A DNA stretch of 64,000 nucleotides from Paenibacillus baekrokdamisoli (GTDB lineage Bacteria; Bacillota; Bacilli; Paenibacillales; Paenibacillaceae), in NCBI RefSeq assembly GCF_003945345.1, contig NZ_AP019308.1, positions 4,977,501 through 5,041,500 of the forward strand, in the 5' to 3' direction. This document shows positions 42,260-55,045 of the stretch, piece by piece. The position numbers were made by a program, and so were the translations under genes. The notes below the pieces were generated by a model. It searched no databases and was not told the origin of the DNA. It saw only the letters and a list, made by a program, of their open reading frames with translations. Positions within the stretch are counted from its first letter, which is position 1. Each line of letters begins with the position of its first letter.

Positions 42260-45200
42260 CTACGTCTGTTTTTTCCTTACAAAAGCTGCCGTCGCGCTGC
42301 TGCTTTTCTTCTTCTTACGCGGCAGTGGGCTTCCATTCGATGGAGCAGCGGAATTTGCTGTATTCGTGGCACCGTTATCTGCTGGGTTCTTCTGGTCGGA
42401 ACTGCTATTGCCTTTAGACTGACCACCTCGGCCCGATCCATTACGACTTGTACCTGAGGAGCTCCTGCGACCGCCGCCCGAACGACCGCGATCAGAGCCG
42501 CCACTTCTATTCCTGCTTTTGGAGTGATCTTGATCTTCTCCGTCATCAGTGGTTGTGCGGGTTCCGTTAATCGGCAGCCCCCACATATCTTTACGTACAC
42601 GTGCCGGAGCAGCTGATTGTGCCTCACCGCCACCTGAACCCTCACTATCATTACCTAGTAAACGGTTCAGGTTAAAATCATCCTCAGGCTTCCAAGCGCG
42701 TGCATCACGCGTTTTGCGTTCACCAGAACCCGATTCGGCAGCACCATTCCCAACATTTGATGTAGCCGTATTACGACTAAGTGAATCACCATCTCTTCCG
42801 CGTGCTCCGCTTCTTTCACTGCCGCGGCCACGCGCGCCAGTTGCAATACGCTCGCCTCCAGCTGCGCTCGCTCCGCCCGCGCCCAGCGCGTCGCTTCCGC
42901 TGCGCTCGTCGACCGCTGCGCTGCCGCCCTTCGCGCCGCGCAAACCTTTCGCTCCGCGTCCGCCGCTTCGCTCACCGACCGCTGCGCCCACGCCGCGCTC
43001 GCCGCTCTTCGCTCCGCGCAAACCCTTCGCTCCGCGCCCGCCGCTGCGCTCGCCGCTCGCTCCACCCGCGCCGCGCTCGCTGCTCTTCGCGCCTTGCTTG
43101 CCGCCGCGCGCACCACGCGCTCCGCGCTCGCCACCGCGAGCCGCGGCTCCGCCGCTGCGCTCACGCCCGCTGCCGCCGCGGCCAGCCCCGCGTGGCTTCG
43201 CAAGACCGAGCTCGCGCCCACGCTCCGCACGTTCAGCGCTCTGCGCCTTCGTCTCCATGATCGCAAAGTCGATCGTATGCTCATCCATATTGACACGCTC
43301 GACGCGCACCCGAAGCTCATCGCCGATGCGATAAGCTTTGGACGTCCGCTCGCCGATCAGCAGCATATGCTGCTCATGGAAATGGTAATAATCATCCGTG
43401 AGCTCGCTCAAACGAATAAGTCCCTCGACCGTATTCTCCAGCTCGACGAAAATCCCAAAGCTCGTAACACTGCTAATAATACCGTCGAATTCCTCGCCGA
43501 CTTTATCGAGCATGTACTCGCATTTCTTCAGCTTATCCGTATCTCGCTCCGCCTCGACGGCCACACGCTCGCGCTCGGACGACTGCTGCGCTATATCAGG
43601 CATCTTGGCCGCCAAGGCTTCCATACGCGCCTCTGGCAGCGTGCCGCCATGCTCAAACACCTCACGCATCACCCGGTGGATAACCAAATCCGGATAACGA
43701 CGGATCGGCGATGTAAAGTGCGAATAGAACTCCGCTGCAAGTCCAAAATGTCCCGTGCTCTGCGCATCATACTTCGCCTGCTTCATGGATCGCAGCATAA
43801 CCGTCGAGATAACGGTCTGCTCCTTCGACCCACGAATATCTTCAAGCAGCGTCTGCAGTGCTTTCGGGTGAATTTCGCTGCCACCCTTGCCTTTAATCGT
43901 ATAGCCGAAATTCGCTGCAAACTGCACAAAATGCAACAGCTTCTCTTGATCTGGATTCTCATGAATCCGATATAAGAACGGCACCTTCAGCCAAAAGAAA
44001 TGCTCCGCTACCGTTTCATTCGCCGCCAGCATGAACTCTTCAATAATTTGTTCCGCCACGGAACGTTCGCGTTTCACGATATCGATGGCTTTCCCTTCCG
44101 CATCGACGATCACTTTGGACTCCACGAAGTCAAAGTCTATCGCGCCCCGCTTCATGCGGTGCGAACGCAGACGCATTGCAAGCTCCTCCATCAGGTTGAA
44201 CGTATCCACCAACTCGGCATAACGCTCCATAACTTCAGGATCTTTATCGGCTACGATTTTTCGAACGTTCGTGTAGGTCATACGTTCTTTGGTGCGAATG
44301 ACACTCGTAAACACATCATGACGCACGCGTTTCAAGGTGGCCCCGTCAAACTCCATTTCACAGGACAATGTCAAACGATCCACCTGCGGATTGAGCGAGC
44401 AGATACCGTTAGACAAGCGGTGCGGCAGCATCGGAATAACCCGATCCACCAAATACACACTGCACCCGCGGCGATAAGCTTCCTGATCAAGCGCCGAATT
44501 CTCGCGTACATAGTAACCAACATCAGCAATATGCACACCAAGCACGTAATTGCCGTTCTCCAGACGCTCGATATTTACCGCATCATCGAGATCCTTCGCA
44601 TCCTCGCCATCGATCGTTACGATGACTTTATTGCGCAGGTCGCGTCGTCCTTGACGAACGATCTCATCCTCCGTAATGGCATCCGGCGCTGCTTCCGCTT
44701 CCGCGATCACATCGTCAGGGAAGCTCTCCGGCAGCTGGTGCTTACGAATAATCGACAAGATATCGATACCTGGGTCATCCTTATGACCAAGGACTTCAAT
44801 AATCTCGCCTTCTGCCGCAGCACGTCCTTCTGGGTAGGATACGATGCGTACAACAACCTTTTGTCCAGAGACTGCTCCCTTGAATTGATCCTTCGGTATG
44901 AAAATATCACGGTTGATCCGTTTATCATCAGGCAGCACGAATGCATAAGCTTCATGATGATCGAAGGTTCCCACAATCTGTGTAACTGCTCGCTGAACGA
45001 CTCGAACAACCTCGCCCTCAAGTCGTCCGCCGGCGTCGCTTCTCGATGTCACTTTAACGAGCACCGTGTCCCCGTTCATCGAGCTCTTCAGATCATTTGC
45101 ACTTATATACACATCCGGATGCTCTTTATCTTCCGGTAGTAAGAAAGCAAATCCCTTCGCATGCGCCTGAATGCGTCCGCGTATTAAATCCATTCGTTCC

Positions 45201-45388
45201 GGTACGCCATAACGATCGTTAGGCGTACGAAGAATTTCCCCCTCATCCTCAAGCGTATTCAATAGGATTAAGAATGCCTTGTAGGACTCAGCACCGCTGC
45301 TTCCAAACTGCTTGTCGAGCTCTTGATATGTCATTGGCTTATAAGCCGTCTCACGCATAAATTCGAGCAGTTGCTGCTCTGTTACCAT
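42260..45388 (-). CDS. rnr: Ribonuclease R with an exceptionally long RG-rich C-terminal tail
   Basis: 1042 residues against about 750-800 usual for Firmicutes. N-terminal winged helix, cold-shock domains (IQAHAKGFAFLLPEDKEHPD), RNB catalytic domain (IDGEDAKDLDDAVNIE with the metal-binding aspartates; HIADVGYYV), and the S1 domain (FDGIISSVTSFGIFVELENT). From about residue 711 onward there are some 330 residues rich in Arg, Gly, Ser and Ala with RGG-like repeats (GERSGGRGAKGLRGAK occurs twice), then a basic Lys-rich end. RNase R degrades structured RNA 3' to 5' and removes the defective mRNA after tmRNA rescue. AGGTGAAGG precedes the ATG. Confidence 0.95.
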   Translation of the reverse strand: MVTEQQLLEFMRETAYKPMTYQELDKQFGSSGAESYKAFLILLNTLEDEGEILRTPNDRYGVPERMDLIRGRIQAHAKGFAFLLPEDKEHPDVYISANDLKSSMNGDTVLVKVTSRSDAGGRLEGEVVRVVQRAVTQIVGTFDHHEAYAFVLPDDKRINRDIFIPKDQFKGAVSGQKVVVRIVSYPEGRAAAEGEIIEVLGHKDDPGIDILSIIRKHQLPESFPDDVIAEAEAAPDAITEDEIVRQGRRDLRNKVIVTIDGEDAKDLDDAVNIERLENGNYVLGVHIADVGYYVRENSALDQEAYRRGCSVYLVDRVIPMLPHRLSNGICSLNPQVDRLTLSCEMEFDGATLKRVRHDVFTSVIRTKERMTYTNVRKIVADKDPEVMERYAELVDTFNLMEELAMRLRSHRMKRGAIDFDFVESKVIVDAEGKAIDIVKRERSVAEQIIEEFMLAANETVAEHFFWLKVPFLYRIHENPDQEKLLHFVQFAANFGYTIKGKGGSEIHPKALQTLLEDIRGSKEQTVISTVMLRSMKQAKYDAQSTGHFGLAAEFYSHFTSPIRRYPDLVIHRVMREVFEHGGTLPEARMEALAAKMPDIAQQSSERERVAVEAERDTDKLKKCEYMLDKVGEEFDGIISSVTSFGIFVELENTVEGLIRLSELTDDYYHFHEQHMLLIGERTSKAYRIGDELRVRVERVNMDEHTIDFAIMETKAQSAERAERGRELGLAKPRGAGRGGSGRERSGGAAARGGERGARGARGGKQGAKSSERGAGGASGERSGGRGAKGLRGAKSGERGVGAAVGERSGGRGAKGLRGAKGGSAAVDERSGSDALGAGGASAAGGERIATGARGRGSERSGARGRDGDSLSRNTATSNVGNGAAESGSGERKTRDARAWKPEDDFNLNRLLGNDSEGSGGGEAQSAAPARVRKDMWGLPINGTRTTTDDGEDQDHSKSRNRSGGSDRGRSGGGRRSSSGTSRNGSGRGGQSKGNSSSDQKNPADNGATNTANSAAPSNGSPLPRKKKKSSSATAAFVRKKQT

Positions 45389-45576
45389 TATCCTTCACCT
45401 CATGTACCGCGATGCCGTCCCAATATTCTGTATTGCAGCAGTCGGTTGATAGATTGCTATATACCATATAGTATACACGAAACGAACGAACACCATCCGC
45501 AGATGCCCTTTAAATTAGGGAAAATTTCGGACTTCCCCTTAACCAGCAGTAATATTATTCCAACTTCAATGGACAT

Positions 45577-45600
45577 AAAAAAAAGCGGGACTAATCCCGC
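45577..45600 (-). terminator. Terminator of secG
   Basis: Minus strand GCGGGA-TTAG-TCCCGC followed by eight Ts, 22 bases after the secG stop. It separates secG from rnr. The rest of 45389-45576 holds no gene. Confidence 0.92.
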
Positions 45601-45622
45601 TCTTCATTCCAGACCTATTCGA

Positions 45623-45859
45623 TTACGCTTTTACGAGGTATGCAACAATTAGTGCCGTTACGAAAAATCCAGTAGCGACGCCAACAGTCAGACGCTGCAA
45701 AAACAAATCCAATCCGCGAGCTTTCTGTTTACCGAATAAATGTTCAGCACCACCGGAAATAGCACCCGACAACCCAGCGCTCTTCCCTTTTTGAAGAAGA
45801 ACAACAGAGATCAAGCCCAACGCGAAAATGATAAGCAAAATTTTAAATGCAATTGCCAT
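45623..45859 (-). CDS. secG: Protein translocase subunit SecG
   Basis: 78 residues with two membrane helices ([19 protein letters not shown] and [19 protein letters not shown]) joined by the conserved loop [19 protein letters not shown]. It is a small subunit of the SecYEG channel. GGAGG lies 9 bases before the ATG. It stands between enolase and rnr, as in many Firmicutes. Confidence 0.96.
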   Translation of the reverse strand: MAIAFKILLIIFALGLISVVLLQKGKSAGLSGAISGGAEHLFGKQKARGLDLFLQRLTVGVATGFFVTALIVAYLVKA

Positions 45860-45982
45860 AGTTCCACCTCCTGCACAAGGAGCAAGTTATTGTACGCCGC
45901 TGCCTTGCCAAGATAGGACAAGACCTAGAAACAGCATTCTCATTGTACCATAGGAAACACCCAATTACAAGCTATTCCCAGC

Positions 45983-46759
45983 TTACGCAAAACCATTCTT
46001 ATGGAAGAAATCGAGGCTAATTTTCGCGCTCTCCAGCGATGAAGAAGCGAATTCCTCTTGTTCAACAACAAAATACTCAATTCCCACTTGCTCTGCAATA
46101 ACCAGTACACTTTTCAGATCAACAACACCTTTACCTACCTCGGTATCACTGCGGCCTCTTCCAAAATCCTTAAAGTGAACGAGGGGTACTCTTCCTGCAT
46201 AGCGTGTAACATAATCGATCGGCTTTTTACCGCCCATATGGATCCAGCCCAGATCAAATTCAGCAATCAAAAATTCAGAAGGTACACGCTCCAAAAGCAA
46301 ATCAAGCGCAGGCTTCCCATTCACAAGCTTTAACTCAAAATCATGGTTATGATACCCATATTGAATTCCCGCCTGTTTAGCTTGTTTGCCTGCTTTTTCA
46401 AGGATCTTTGCCAATGACGTGATATCCTCATCAGTAGGATTCTCCTGAAGCGGTGCCCATGGCGTTACGATATATTTCAAACCCAGCTCTTGGGCATATT
46501 CGATTTGTTTCGCAAAATCAGATTCAAGCTTGTTAAGCTCTCTGAAGTTTAAGCCAATATGAGCGGATGGCGCTTCAATTCCTACATCTTCTAAAAGCGC
46601 TTTCAAATCTTTGGCAGGTGTGTCATAATATCCAGCAAACTCCACTGCTTTATAGCCTATCTCCGCTGCCTTACGAATCGTTCCTAGAAAATCTTTCTCT
46701 GTTAGATCACGAAGCGTATATAACTGCAGGGCAACAGTCGGTTTAGCCAAGCTCTTCAC
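45983..46759 (-). CDS. Sugar phosphate isomerase/epimerase family protein (TIM barrel)
   Basis: 258 residues. AP-endonuclease family 2 type TIM barrel: VALQLYTLRD, IGYKAVEFAGYYD, GYHNHDFEL (metal ligands His), IAEFDLGWIHMGG and LVHFKDFGRG, ending with VVEQEEF. Members isomerise or epimerise sugars or inositol derivatives and bind a divalent metal. The specific substrate is unknown. It is a single gene between secG and eno. Confidence 0.85.
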   Translation of the reverse strand: MKSLAKPTVALQLYTLRDLTEKDFLGTIRKAAEIGYKAVEFAGYYDTPAKDLKALLEDVGIEAPSAHIGLNFRELNKLESDFAKQIEYAQELGLKYIVTPWAPLQENPTDEDITSLAKILEKAGKQAKQAGIQYGYHNHDFELKLVNGKPALDLLLERVPSEFLIAEFDLGWIHMGGKKPIDYVTRYAGRVPLVHFKDFGRGRSDTEVGKGVVDLKSVLVIAEQVGIEYFVVEQEEFASSSLESAKISLDFFHKNGFA

Positions 46760-46791
46760 ATCCTATTCGTTTTTTGTGCAGAAAACTTAAA

Positions 46792-46833
46792 AAGGGAAGA
46801 GTCACGAGTCTTGCGCCTCGTATCTCTTCCCTT
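46792..46833. terminator. Bidirectional hairpin between isomerase gene and eno
   Basis: AAGGGAAGAG and CTCTTCCCTT are perfect 10-bp arms, with an inner ACGAG/CTCGT extension and A/T tracts on both sides. It lies upstream of the isomerase gene and downstream of eno, so on the minus strand it terminates the glycolytic operon. Confidence 0.8.
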
Positions 46834-46896
46834 ATTATAACCAATACCCAAATGAGAACTACCTCACCATATGGGACATTCTTTTGTTAATTTGGT

Positions 46897-46947
46897 TTGC
46901 TTGTCCGTTTAGCTTGCTTGTCCGTTTAGCTTGCTTGTCCGTTTAGC
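46897..46947. repeat. Three tandem copies of a 17-bp repeat after eno
   Basis: TTGCTTGTCCGTTTAGC occurs at 46897-46913, 46914-46930 and 46931-46947 with no mismatch. It sits in the eno 3' untranslated region, between the stop and the terminator. Confidence 0.9.
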
Positions 46948-46974
46948 ATGATCGGTCAGCCCAGCTATCACATC

Positions 46975-48333
<1,359 letters not shown>

Positions 48334-48390
48334 TTATATTCAGCTTCTAACGATAGCCGTCACAAGCGTCAATGATTCGTAGCCTGCAAA

Positions 48391-49929
48391 TTATTCTTTA
48401 ATGAGTGAGCTGCCTGTCATTTCGACAGGTTTGGTAAGCTCCATCAAGGCAAGAATGGTTGGTGCGATATCGGCAAGAACACCATCATCACGCAGTGCAG
48501 CGCCCTGCTTGGTTACGATGAATGGAACCGGATTTGTCGTATGAGCCGTGAATGGACGGCCATTCTCATCGATTACCATATCAGCATTACCATGGTCAGC
48601 CGTAATCAGACATACGCCGCCTTTGGCAAGTACAGCTTCCACTACTTTACCAAGACATTCATCAGTAGCTTCTACCGCTTTGATCGTAGGCAGCAGCATA
48701 CCGGAATGTCCAACCATATCCGGGTTAGCAAAGTTCAAGATAATCGTATCCTGTGTACCCGCTTCAATTTCCTTCACAGCCGCAGCTGCTACTTCAGGCG
48801 CACTCATCTCAGGCTGCAAGTCATAAGTAGCAACCTTTGGTGAGCTAATCAGAATACGCGTCTCGCCAGGCAGTTCTTTATCACGTCCACCGCTGAAAAA
48901 GAACGTTACATGAGGATATTTCTCTGTCTCTGCGATCCGAAGCTGTTTCTTGCCGTTCTGCACAAGAACTTCACCCAGCGTGTTATCGAGATTCTTCGGT
49001 TTGTAAGCGACATAGCCGCCAACTGTTTCACTGAACAACGTCAGGCAGACATAATACAGATCCTTCGGTGCTTGAGGACCACGGTCAAAGCCTTGGAAAT
49101 CCGTGTTTGTAAATACCTGCGACAGCTGAATGGAGCGGTCAGGACGGAAGTTGAAGAAAATAACAGCATCTTCGGATTCAACTAAACCAACAGGCTGACC
49201 ATCTTCTTTCACGATGACCGTTGGCATAACGAACTCATCGAACACCGATTGCTTATAAGATTCAACAACAGCTTCCACTGGATCCTTATACTGTGGGCCT
49301 TCGCCATAAACCATGGCGCGATACGATTTCTCCGTACGCTCCCACCGTTTATCGCGGTCCATCGCATAATAACGACCTTGTACGGTAGCAATGTGACCTA
49401 CACCAACCTCTGCAATCTTCGCCACAAGCTGCTCCAGATATCCCTTTGCACTATCAGGGGAAACGTCACGGCCATCAAGGAAGGCGTGAATATAAACCTC
49501 ACTCAATTCTTCCTTCTTAGCTAGTTCAAGCAGAGCAAACAAGTGGGAGATGTGGCTATGAACGCCGCCATCTGACAGAAGACCATATAAATGCAGCTTC
49601 TTGCCATTGCTTTTGGCATGACGAACAGCACCAAGCAGTGTTTCATTATCAAAAAATTCTCCATCGCGAATGGACTTACTAATCCGCGTCAGATCCTGGT
49701 AGACAATCCGGCCAGCACCGATGTTCAAATGACCAACTTCGGAGTTGCCCATTTGACCTTCTGGCAAACCAACCGCTTCACCGCAAGCCGTTAAGGTTGT
49801 ATGCGGATAGGCAGCCCAGTAACGGTCATAGTTCGGTTTGTTTGCTTGTGCAACCGCATTGCCTGTTACATCATTACGAAGACCAAAGCCGTCCAAGATA
49901 ATAAGTGCTACTGGTTTTGGAGCTGACAT
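48391..49929 (-). CDS. gpmI: 2,3-bisphosphoglycerate-independent phosphoglycerate mutase
   Basis: 512 residues, typical length. Catalytic serine in [17 protein letters not shown], the metal sites in ILDGFG (N-terminal) and [12 protein letters not shown], and [10 protein letters not shown]. Mn-dependent interconversion of 3- and 2-phosphoglycerate; in Bacillus the pH sensitivity of this enzyme matters in sporulation. Its ATG directly abuts the tpiA stop with no gap, so it is translationally coupled. Confidence 0.98.
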   Translation of the reverse strand: MSAPKPVALIILDGFGLRNDVTGNAVAQANKPNYDRYWAAYPHTTLTACGEAVGLPEGQMGNSEVGHLNIGAGRIVYQDLTRISKSIRDGEFFDNETLLGAVRHAKSNGKKLHLYGLLSDGGVHSHISHLFALLELAKKEELSEVYIHAFLDGRDVSPDSAKGYLEQLVAKIAEVGVGHIATVQGRYYAMDRDKRWERTEKSYRAMVYGEGPQYKDPVEAVVESYKQSVFDEFVMPTVIVKEDGQPVGLVESEDAVIFFNFRPDRSIQLSQVFTNTDFQGFDRGPQAPKDLYYVCLTLFSETVGGYVAYKPKNLDNTLGEVLVQNGKKQLRIAETEKYPHVTFFFSGGRDKELPGETRILISSPKVATYDLQPEMSAPEVAAAAVKEIEAGTQDTIILNFANPDMVGHSGMLLPTIKAVEATDECLGKVVEAVLAKGGVCLITADHGNADMVIDENGRPFTAHTTNPVPFIVTKQGAALRDDGVLADIAPTILALMELTKPVEMTGSSLIKE

Positions 49930-50815
<886 letters not shown>

Positions 50816-50857
50816 CATGGTGTCCAAGCAAAGCTGCTTCGTACCTATAAGCTTTAC

Positions 50858-52039
50858 TTACTTATCGTTAAGTGCAACAACGCCCGGAAGCGCTTTGCCT
50901 TCCATGAATTCTAGGGATGCGCCGCCACCAGTAGAGATGTGGTCCATCTTGTCTGCAAGTCCGAATTTCTCAGCTGCTGCTGCAGAGTCGCCACCACCGA
51001 TAACGGTGTAGCCAGAAGTTTCTGCACAAGCTTGTGCAACCGCACGTGTACCGTGTGAGAATGGCTCGATTTCGAATACGCCCATCGGTCCGTTCCATAC
51101 AACCAACTTGGAGTTTTTGATAACATCCGCATAAAGCTCACGTGTTTTCGGTCCGATATCAATGCCTTCCCAATCTGCAGGGATGCCATCAACATTAACG
51201 ATTTGCGTGTTTGCACTCGCGCTGAAATCATCCGAAATGACGATATCAACTGGAATAAGGAAGTTTTTGCCCAGCTTCTTCGCTTTCTCGATGAATTCAA
51301 GAGCCAGGTCAAGCTTACTGTTGTCGACCAAGGATTGACCGATTTCATGACCTTGCGCTTTGAAGAATGTATAGGACAAGCCGCCGCCAATAAGAATGTT
51401 ATCTGCGATCTCGATCATTTTATTGATAACGTCGATTTTGTCCTTAACTTTGGATCCACCAACGATTGCTGTGAACGGGCGTTCTGGCTTCAGAAGCGCA
51501 CGGCCAAGCACGTCAAGCTCTTTCTCCATCAATAAGCCGGATACAGCTGGGAGGAAGTGCGCAATGCCTTCTGTCGAAGCATGAGCACGGTGAGCTGCAC
51601 CGAATGCATCATTAACGAACAAATCAGCAAGCTCGGCAAAAGCTTTTGCCAATGCTGGATCATTGTTCTCTTCGCCTTCATTGAAACGAACGTTCTCAAG
51701 CAGCAGCACGTCGCCTTCTTTCAAAGCTTCAACCTGTGCAGTTACAGCAGCGCCGATCACTTCATCTGCTTTCATTACTGGCTTGCCAAGCAGCTCAGAG
51801 AGACGCGCAGCAGCTTTAGTTAAGCGAAGCTCTTCAACAACTTGGCCTTTAGGACGACCCATGTGGCTAGCCAAAATAACCTTTGCACCATTCTCGATCA
51901 AATACTTGATCGTTGGCAAGGTTTCGCGAATACGAGTATCATCTGTAATTGCGCCGTTCTCCATCGGTACATTAAAGTCTACACGCACAAACACGCGTTT
52001 CCCGGATACTTCAACGTCACGTACACTCTTCTTATTCAT
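50858..52039 (-). CDS. pgk: Phosphoglycerate kinase
   Basis: 393 residues. [46 protein letters not shown] and the nucleotide loop [16 protein letters not shown]. It transfers the acyl phosphate of 1,3-bisphosphoglycerate to ADP. It follows gapA after a 323-base gap with a terminator-like hairpin, so its expression may be uncoupled from gapA. Confidence 0.98.
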   Translation of the reverse strand: MNKKSVRDVEVSGKRVFVRVDFNVPMENGAITDDTRIRETLPTIKYLIENGAKVILASHMGRPKGQVVEELRLTKAAARLSELLGKPVMKADEVIGAAVTAQVEALKEGDVLLLENVRFNEGEENNDPALAKAFAELADLFVNDAFGAAHRAHASTEGIAHFLPAVSGLLMEKELDVLGRALLKPERPFTAIVGGSKVKDKIDVINKMIEIADNILIGGGLSYTFFKAQGHEIGQSLVDNSKLDLALEFIEKAKKLGKNFLIPVDIVISDDFSASANTQIVNVDGIPADWEGIDIGPKTRELYADVIKNSKLVVWNGPMGVFEIEPFSHGTRAVAQACAETSGYTVIGGGDSAAAAEKFGLADKMDHISTGGGASLEFMEGKALPGVVALNDK

Positions 52040-52213
52040 TCATGTAGCCTCCCAGTGTAGACGACCTTCCAAGGTCCGAAGGTCTTCTTATATTCAAAGC
52101 TCTCCATGCTATCCATACCTACTATCCGGGCAATTCTTCAGCAATCGCCGCCAGTAGGTTTATATAAGTTAAGGGTCTCCGGGCATAAAGCGTACCCGCC
52201 ACAAAGTGCCGCA

Positions 52214-52238
52214 AAGGAGCTACCACAAGTAGCTCCTT
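52214..52238 (-). other. Stem-loop in the gapA-pgk intergenic region
   Basis: AAGGAGCTAC-CACAA-GTAGCTCCTT, a perfect 10-bp stem without a T-run. The arms contain ribosome-site-like GGAG, but no start codon follows suitably. It is possibly an RNA-processing or protective structure. The rest of 52040-52323 holds no gene. Confidence 0.5.
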
Positions 52239-52323
52239 CGGGGGTATGGGGTGTTCAGAAAAAGGAACTCTCTAGACCAAATGAACAAAAGTTTAGCAGA
52301 GCATCTTTCCCGAAGCACCCGTC

Positions 52324-52353
52324 AAAAAACGAGGAGGTTATAGTAACCTCCCC
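52324..52353 (-). terminator. Terminator after gapA
   Basis: Minus strand GGGGAGGTTA-CTA-TAACCTCCTC then TTTTTT, 10 bases after the gapA stop. It would end most cggR-gapA transcripts, giving gapA higher output than the rest of the operon. Confidence 0.88.
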
Positions 52354-52362
52354 TTTATTTAC

Positions 52363-53397
<1,035 letters not shown>

Positions 53398-53467
53398 TTA
53401 CATTTATCTCAAAACGGATTAAGCAGCGGCATAGAGCCACTAGCATCCGTCATGATCAACATTATGG

Positions 53468-54508
53468 TTACTGTTTTTCTTCCCTATCCATAATAGCAGC
53501 TAATTCCATAGCAGCAGCCTCATCTGTGACAAGCACGTCATCATGTCCGAATCTCATAACAGCAGCAATGGCTTCGGCTTTGTGCTGACCGCCTGCTATT
53601 GCAATAACCACTTCGGTTTCCATGATGTCTTCCAGCCTTAGACCGGCTGTCAGCATTTTACGTACAACGGCACCCTTCCGGTCAAAATAATATCCAAAGG
53701 ATTCAGCCAGAGCACCTTCTGCTTTCATCGCTTCGATGACAGTTGCATCTACACGCCGCCTGCGTGCCATTACTATAGCGTCCCCGATCCCATGGATGAC
53801 AATGCGGGCCTTTCGAATAACTTCCACGATTTCCCGAACATTAGGCTCCTGCATCAAGGAGGTATAAGCTTCCTCACCTAGATGATCCGGTACATGAAGC
53901 ATCCGGTATTGTGCGCCTGTTCTTTTTGCCATCGTAGATGCAATCGTATTCGCCTGATAATCAAGACTCTCACCAAGACCGCCTCGTGCCGGGACAAACC
54001 AGTTGCCCTTAAGTGGCGTCTGTGAGGTCAATTGACTCGCAACCTGAGCGATCGTTGAACCACCTGTTACGGCTACTACATCATCTTTGCCCATTGCTTT
54101 ACGCAAGGCCGTACAACCAGCTCTGCCGAGCTCTCGCTTAGAATGAAGTGAATTCTCCGAATCACCAGCGACGACTACGACCTGCTTCAGCCCAAAATGC
54201 TTACGTATCCGCTCTTCGAGTTCCGAGAGCCCAAACATGACTTTGTAATAAGGCTCCATGTCCTCGAGCAGTCGCTTTCCCGCTTCGCTGATCCGCATTC
54301 CGGCGGCATCAATGAGAAGAAGATCCTGCGACTTCAGAAAGTCTGTCTCTGCACGTAATACCCGCTCCGTCATATCTAGAGAAGCGGCAAGCGTTCGACG
54401 GCCAATCATATCCGAGAGCATAACCTGACGGAGAATAAGGTACCGTTTCCTCATAACTACAAGCATATCTGGCAAAAGCTGCTGTTGTATTTCGATGAGA
54501 GACTGCAT
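53468..54508 (-). CDS. cggR: Central glycolytic genes regulator CggR (SorC/DeoR type)
   Basis: 346 residues. N-terminal helix-turn-helix (RRTLAASLDMTERVLRAETD), then the SorC sugar-binding domain (VVVVAGDSENSLHSKRELGR, VAVTGGSTIAQVA, VHGIGDAI-type motif HGIGDAIVMARRR). In Bacillus, CggR represses the cggR-gapA operon, and fructose 1,6-bisphosphate relieves it. Position directly before gapA and a matching operator (54554-54590) support the name. Confidence 0.96.
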   Translation of the reverse strand: MQSLIEIQQQLLPDMLVVMRKRYLILRQVMLSDMIGRRTLAASLDMTERVLRAETDFLKSQDLLLIDAAGMRISEAGKRLLEDMEPYYKVMFGLSELEERIRKHFGLKQVVVVAGDSENSLHSKRELGRAGCTALRKAMGKDDVVAVTGGSTIAQVASQLTSQTPLKGNWFVPARGGLGESLDYQANTIASTMAKRTGAQYRMLHVPDHLGEEAYTSLMQEPNVREIVEVIRKARIVIHGIGDAIVMARRRRVDATVIEAMKAEGALAESFGYYFDRKGAVVRKMLTAGLRLEDIMETEVVIAIAGGQHKAEAIAAVMRFGHDDVLVTDEAAAMELAAIMDREEKQ

Positions 54509-54553
54509 CTTTCAACATCAACTCCCGCTGACGAACGAGCTATCATGCGTTGT

Positions 54554-54590
54554 GGACGTATTATGTCCCGCATGCGCTTTTTAAGTCCCA
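54554..54590 (-). promoter_or_regulatory. CggR operator
   Basis: Minus strand TGGGACTTAAAAAGCGCATG then CGGGACATAATACGTCC: two direct GGGAC half-sites starting 20 bases apart, the same spacing as the Bacillus CggR operator, and the right half is nearly identical to it. It lies just downstream of the promoter at 54596-54624, a roadblock-type position. Confidence 0.82.
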
Positions 54591-54595
54591 CACTT

Positions 54596-54624
54596 ATTGT
54601 ACTCCAAACTTCAGATAGGAGCAA
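54596..54624 (-). promoter_or_regulatory. Sigma-A promoter of the cggR-gapA operon
   Basis: Minus strand TTGCTC (54619-54624), 17 bases, TACAAT (54596-54601). The CggR operator begins 6 bases downstream of the -10 box. Confidence 0.7.
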
Positions 54625-54735
54625 GTCAGCTTTTGTCAATGAAATCGCTTTCTGTCACGATTTACACAAATTTTTCTTTGTGAAGGCTCTTGCATTTATG
54701 ATCTCCATCACATATACTTATCTTCGCTGTCACAT

Positions 54736-54810
54736 GCGCCCGTGGTCCAATGGATATGACGCAAGCCTCCGAAGCCTGAGATCCAGGTTCAATTCCTGGC
54801 GGGCGCGCCA
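54736..54810 (+). tRNA. tRNA-Arg (anticodon CCG)
   Basis: 75 bases with encoded CCA. Acceptor GCGCCCG/CGGGCGC plus discriminator G, T-arm CCAGG-TTCAATT-CCTGG, and anticodon loop CTCCGAA giving CCG (reads CGG). The anticodon stem CAAGC/GCCTG has an A-C mismatch in its middle pair. It is a single gene between cggR and clpP, where Bacillus also has a lone tRNA-Arg. Confidence 0.93.
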
Positions 54811-54841
54811 TAATAACACAAATAACTGCTTCTATACATTC

Positions 54842-54870
54842 AGGACCATTCGATTACATCGAATGGTCCT
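54842..54870 (+). terminator. Terminator of the tRNA-Arg gene
   Basis: AGGACCATTCGA-TTACA-TCGAATGGTCCT, a perfect 12-bp stem followed by TTATCTTT. Confidence 0.9.
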
Positions 54871-54966
54871 TTATCTTTCTCCCCACGTAGTTTAGGCATA
54901 TATCACGGCTCTTATTGCAGCTTATCTGTATAAAAAAGCCCTCGTCAGAACCCTTCACACCCTTCG

Positions 54967-54983
54967 TTTGACCATCTTTGACT
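54967..54983 (-). promoter_or_regulatory. CtsR operator upstream of clpP
   Basis: Minus strand AGTCAAA-GAT-GGTCAAA matches the CtsR heptad consensus RGTCAAA-NAN-RGTCAAA exactly. It overlaps the -35 box (TTGACT, 54978-54983) of the clpP promoter, as expected for class III heat-shock repression. The ctsR gene itself is not in the window. Confidence 0.93.
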
Positions 54984-55006
54984 TTTAAATTGCAATCCGT
55001 TATGAT
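54978..55006 (+). promoter_or_regulatory. Sigma-A promoter of clpP
   Basis: TTGACT (54978-54983), 17 bases, TATGAT (55001-55006), about 40 bases upstream of the clpP start, repressed by CtsR through the overlapping box. Confidence 0.85.
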
Positions 55007-55045
55007 GGGTTTACAAGGCTCATTATTATTTAGGAGGGACTTACA

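Noticed and set aside
42549-43975. Long rightward open frames opposite rnr, rich in Arg, Pro and Ser
   Set aside because: They are the antisense of the GC-rich repetitive RNase R tail; composition alone keeps them open, and there are no ribosome sites.
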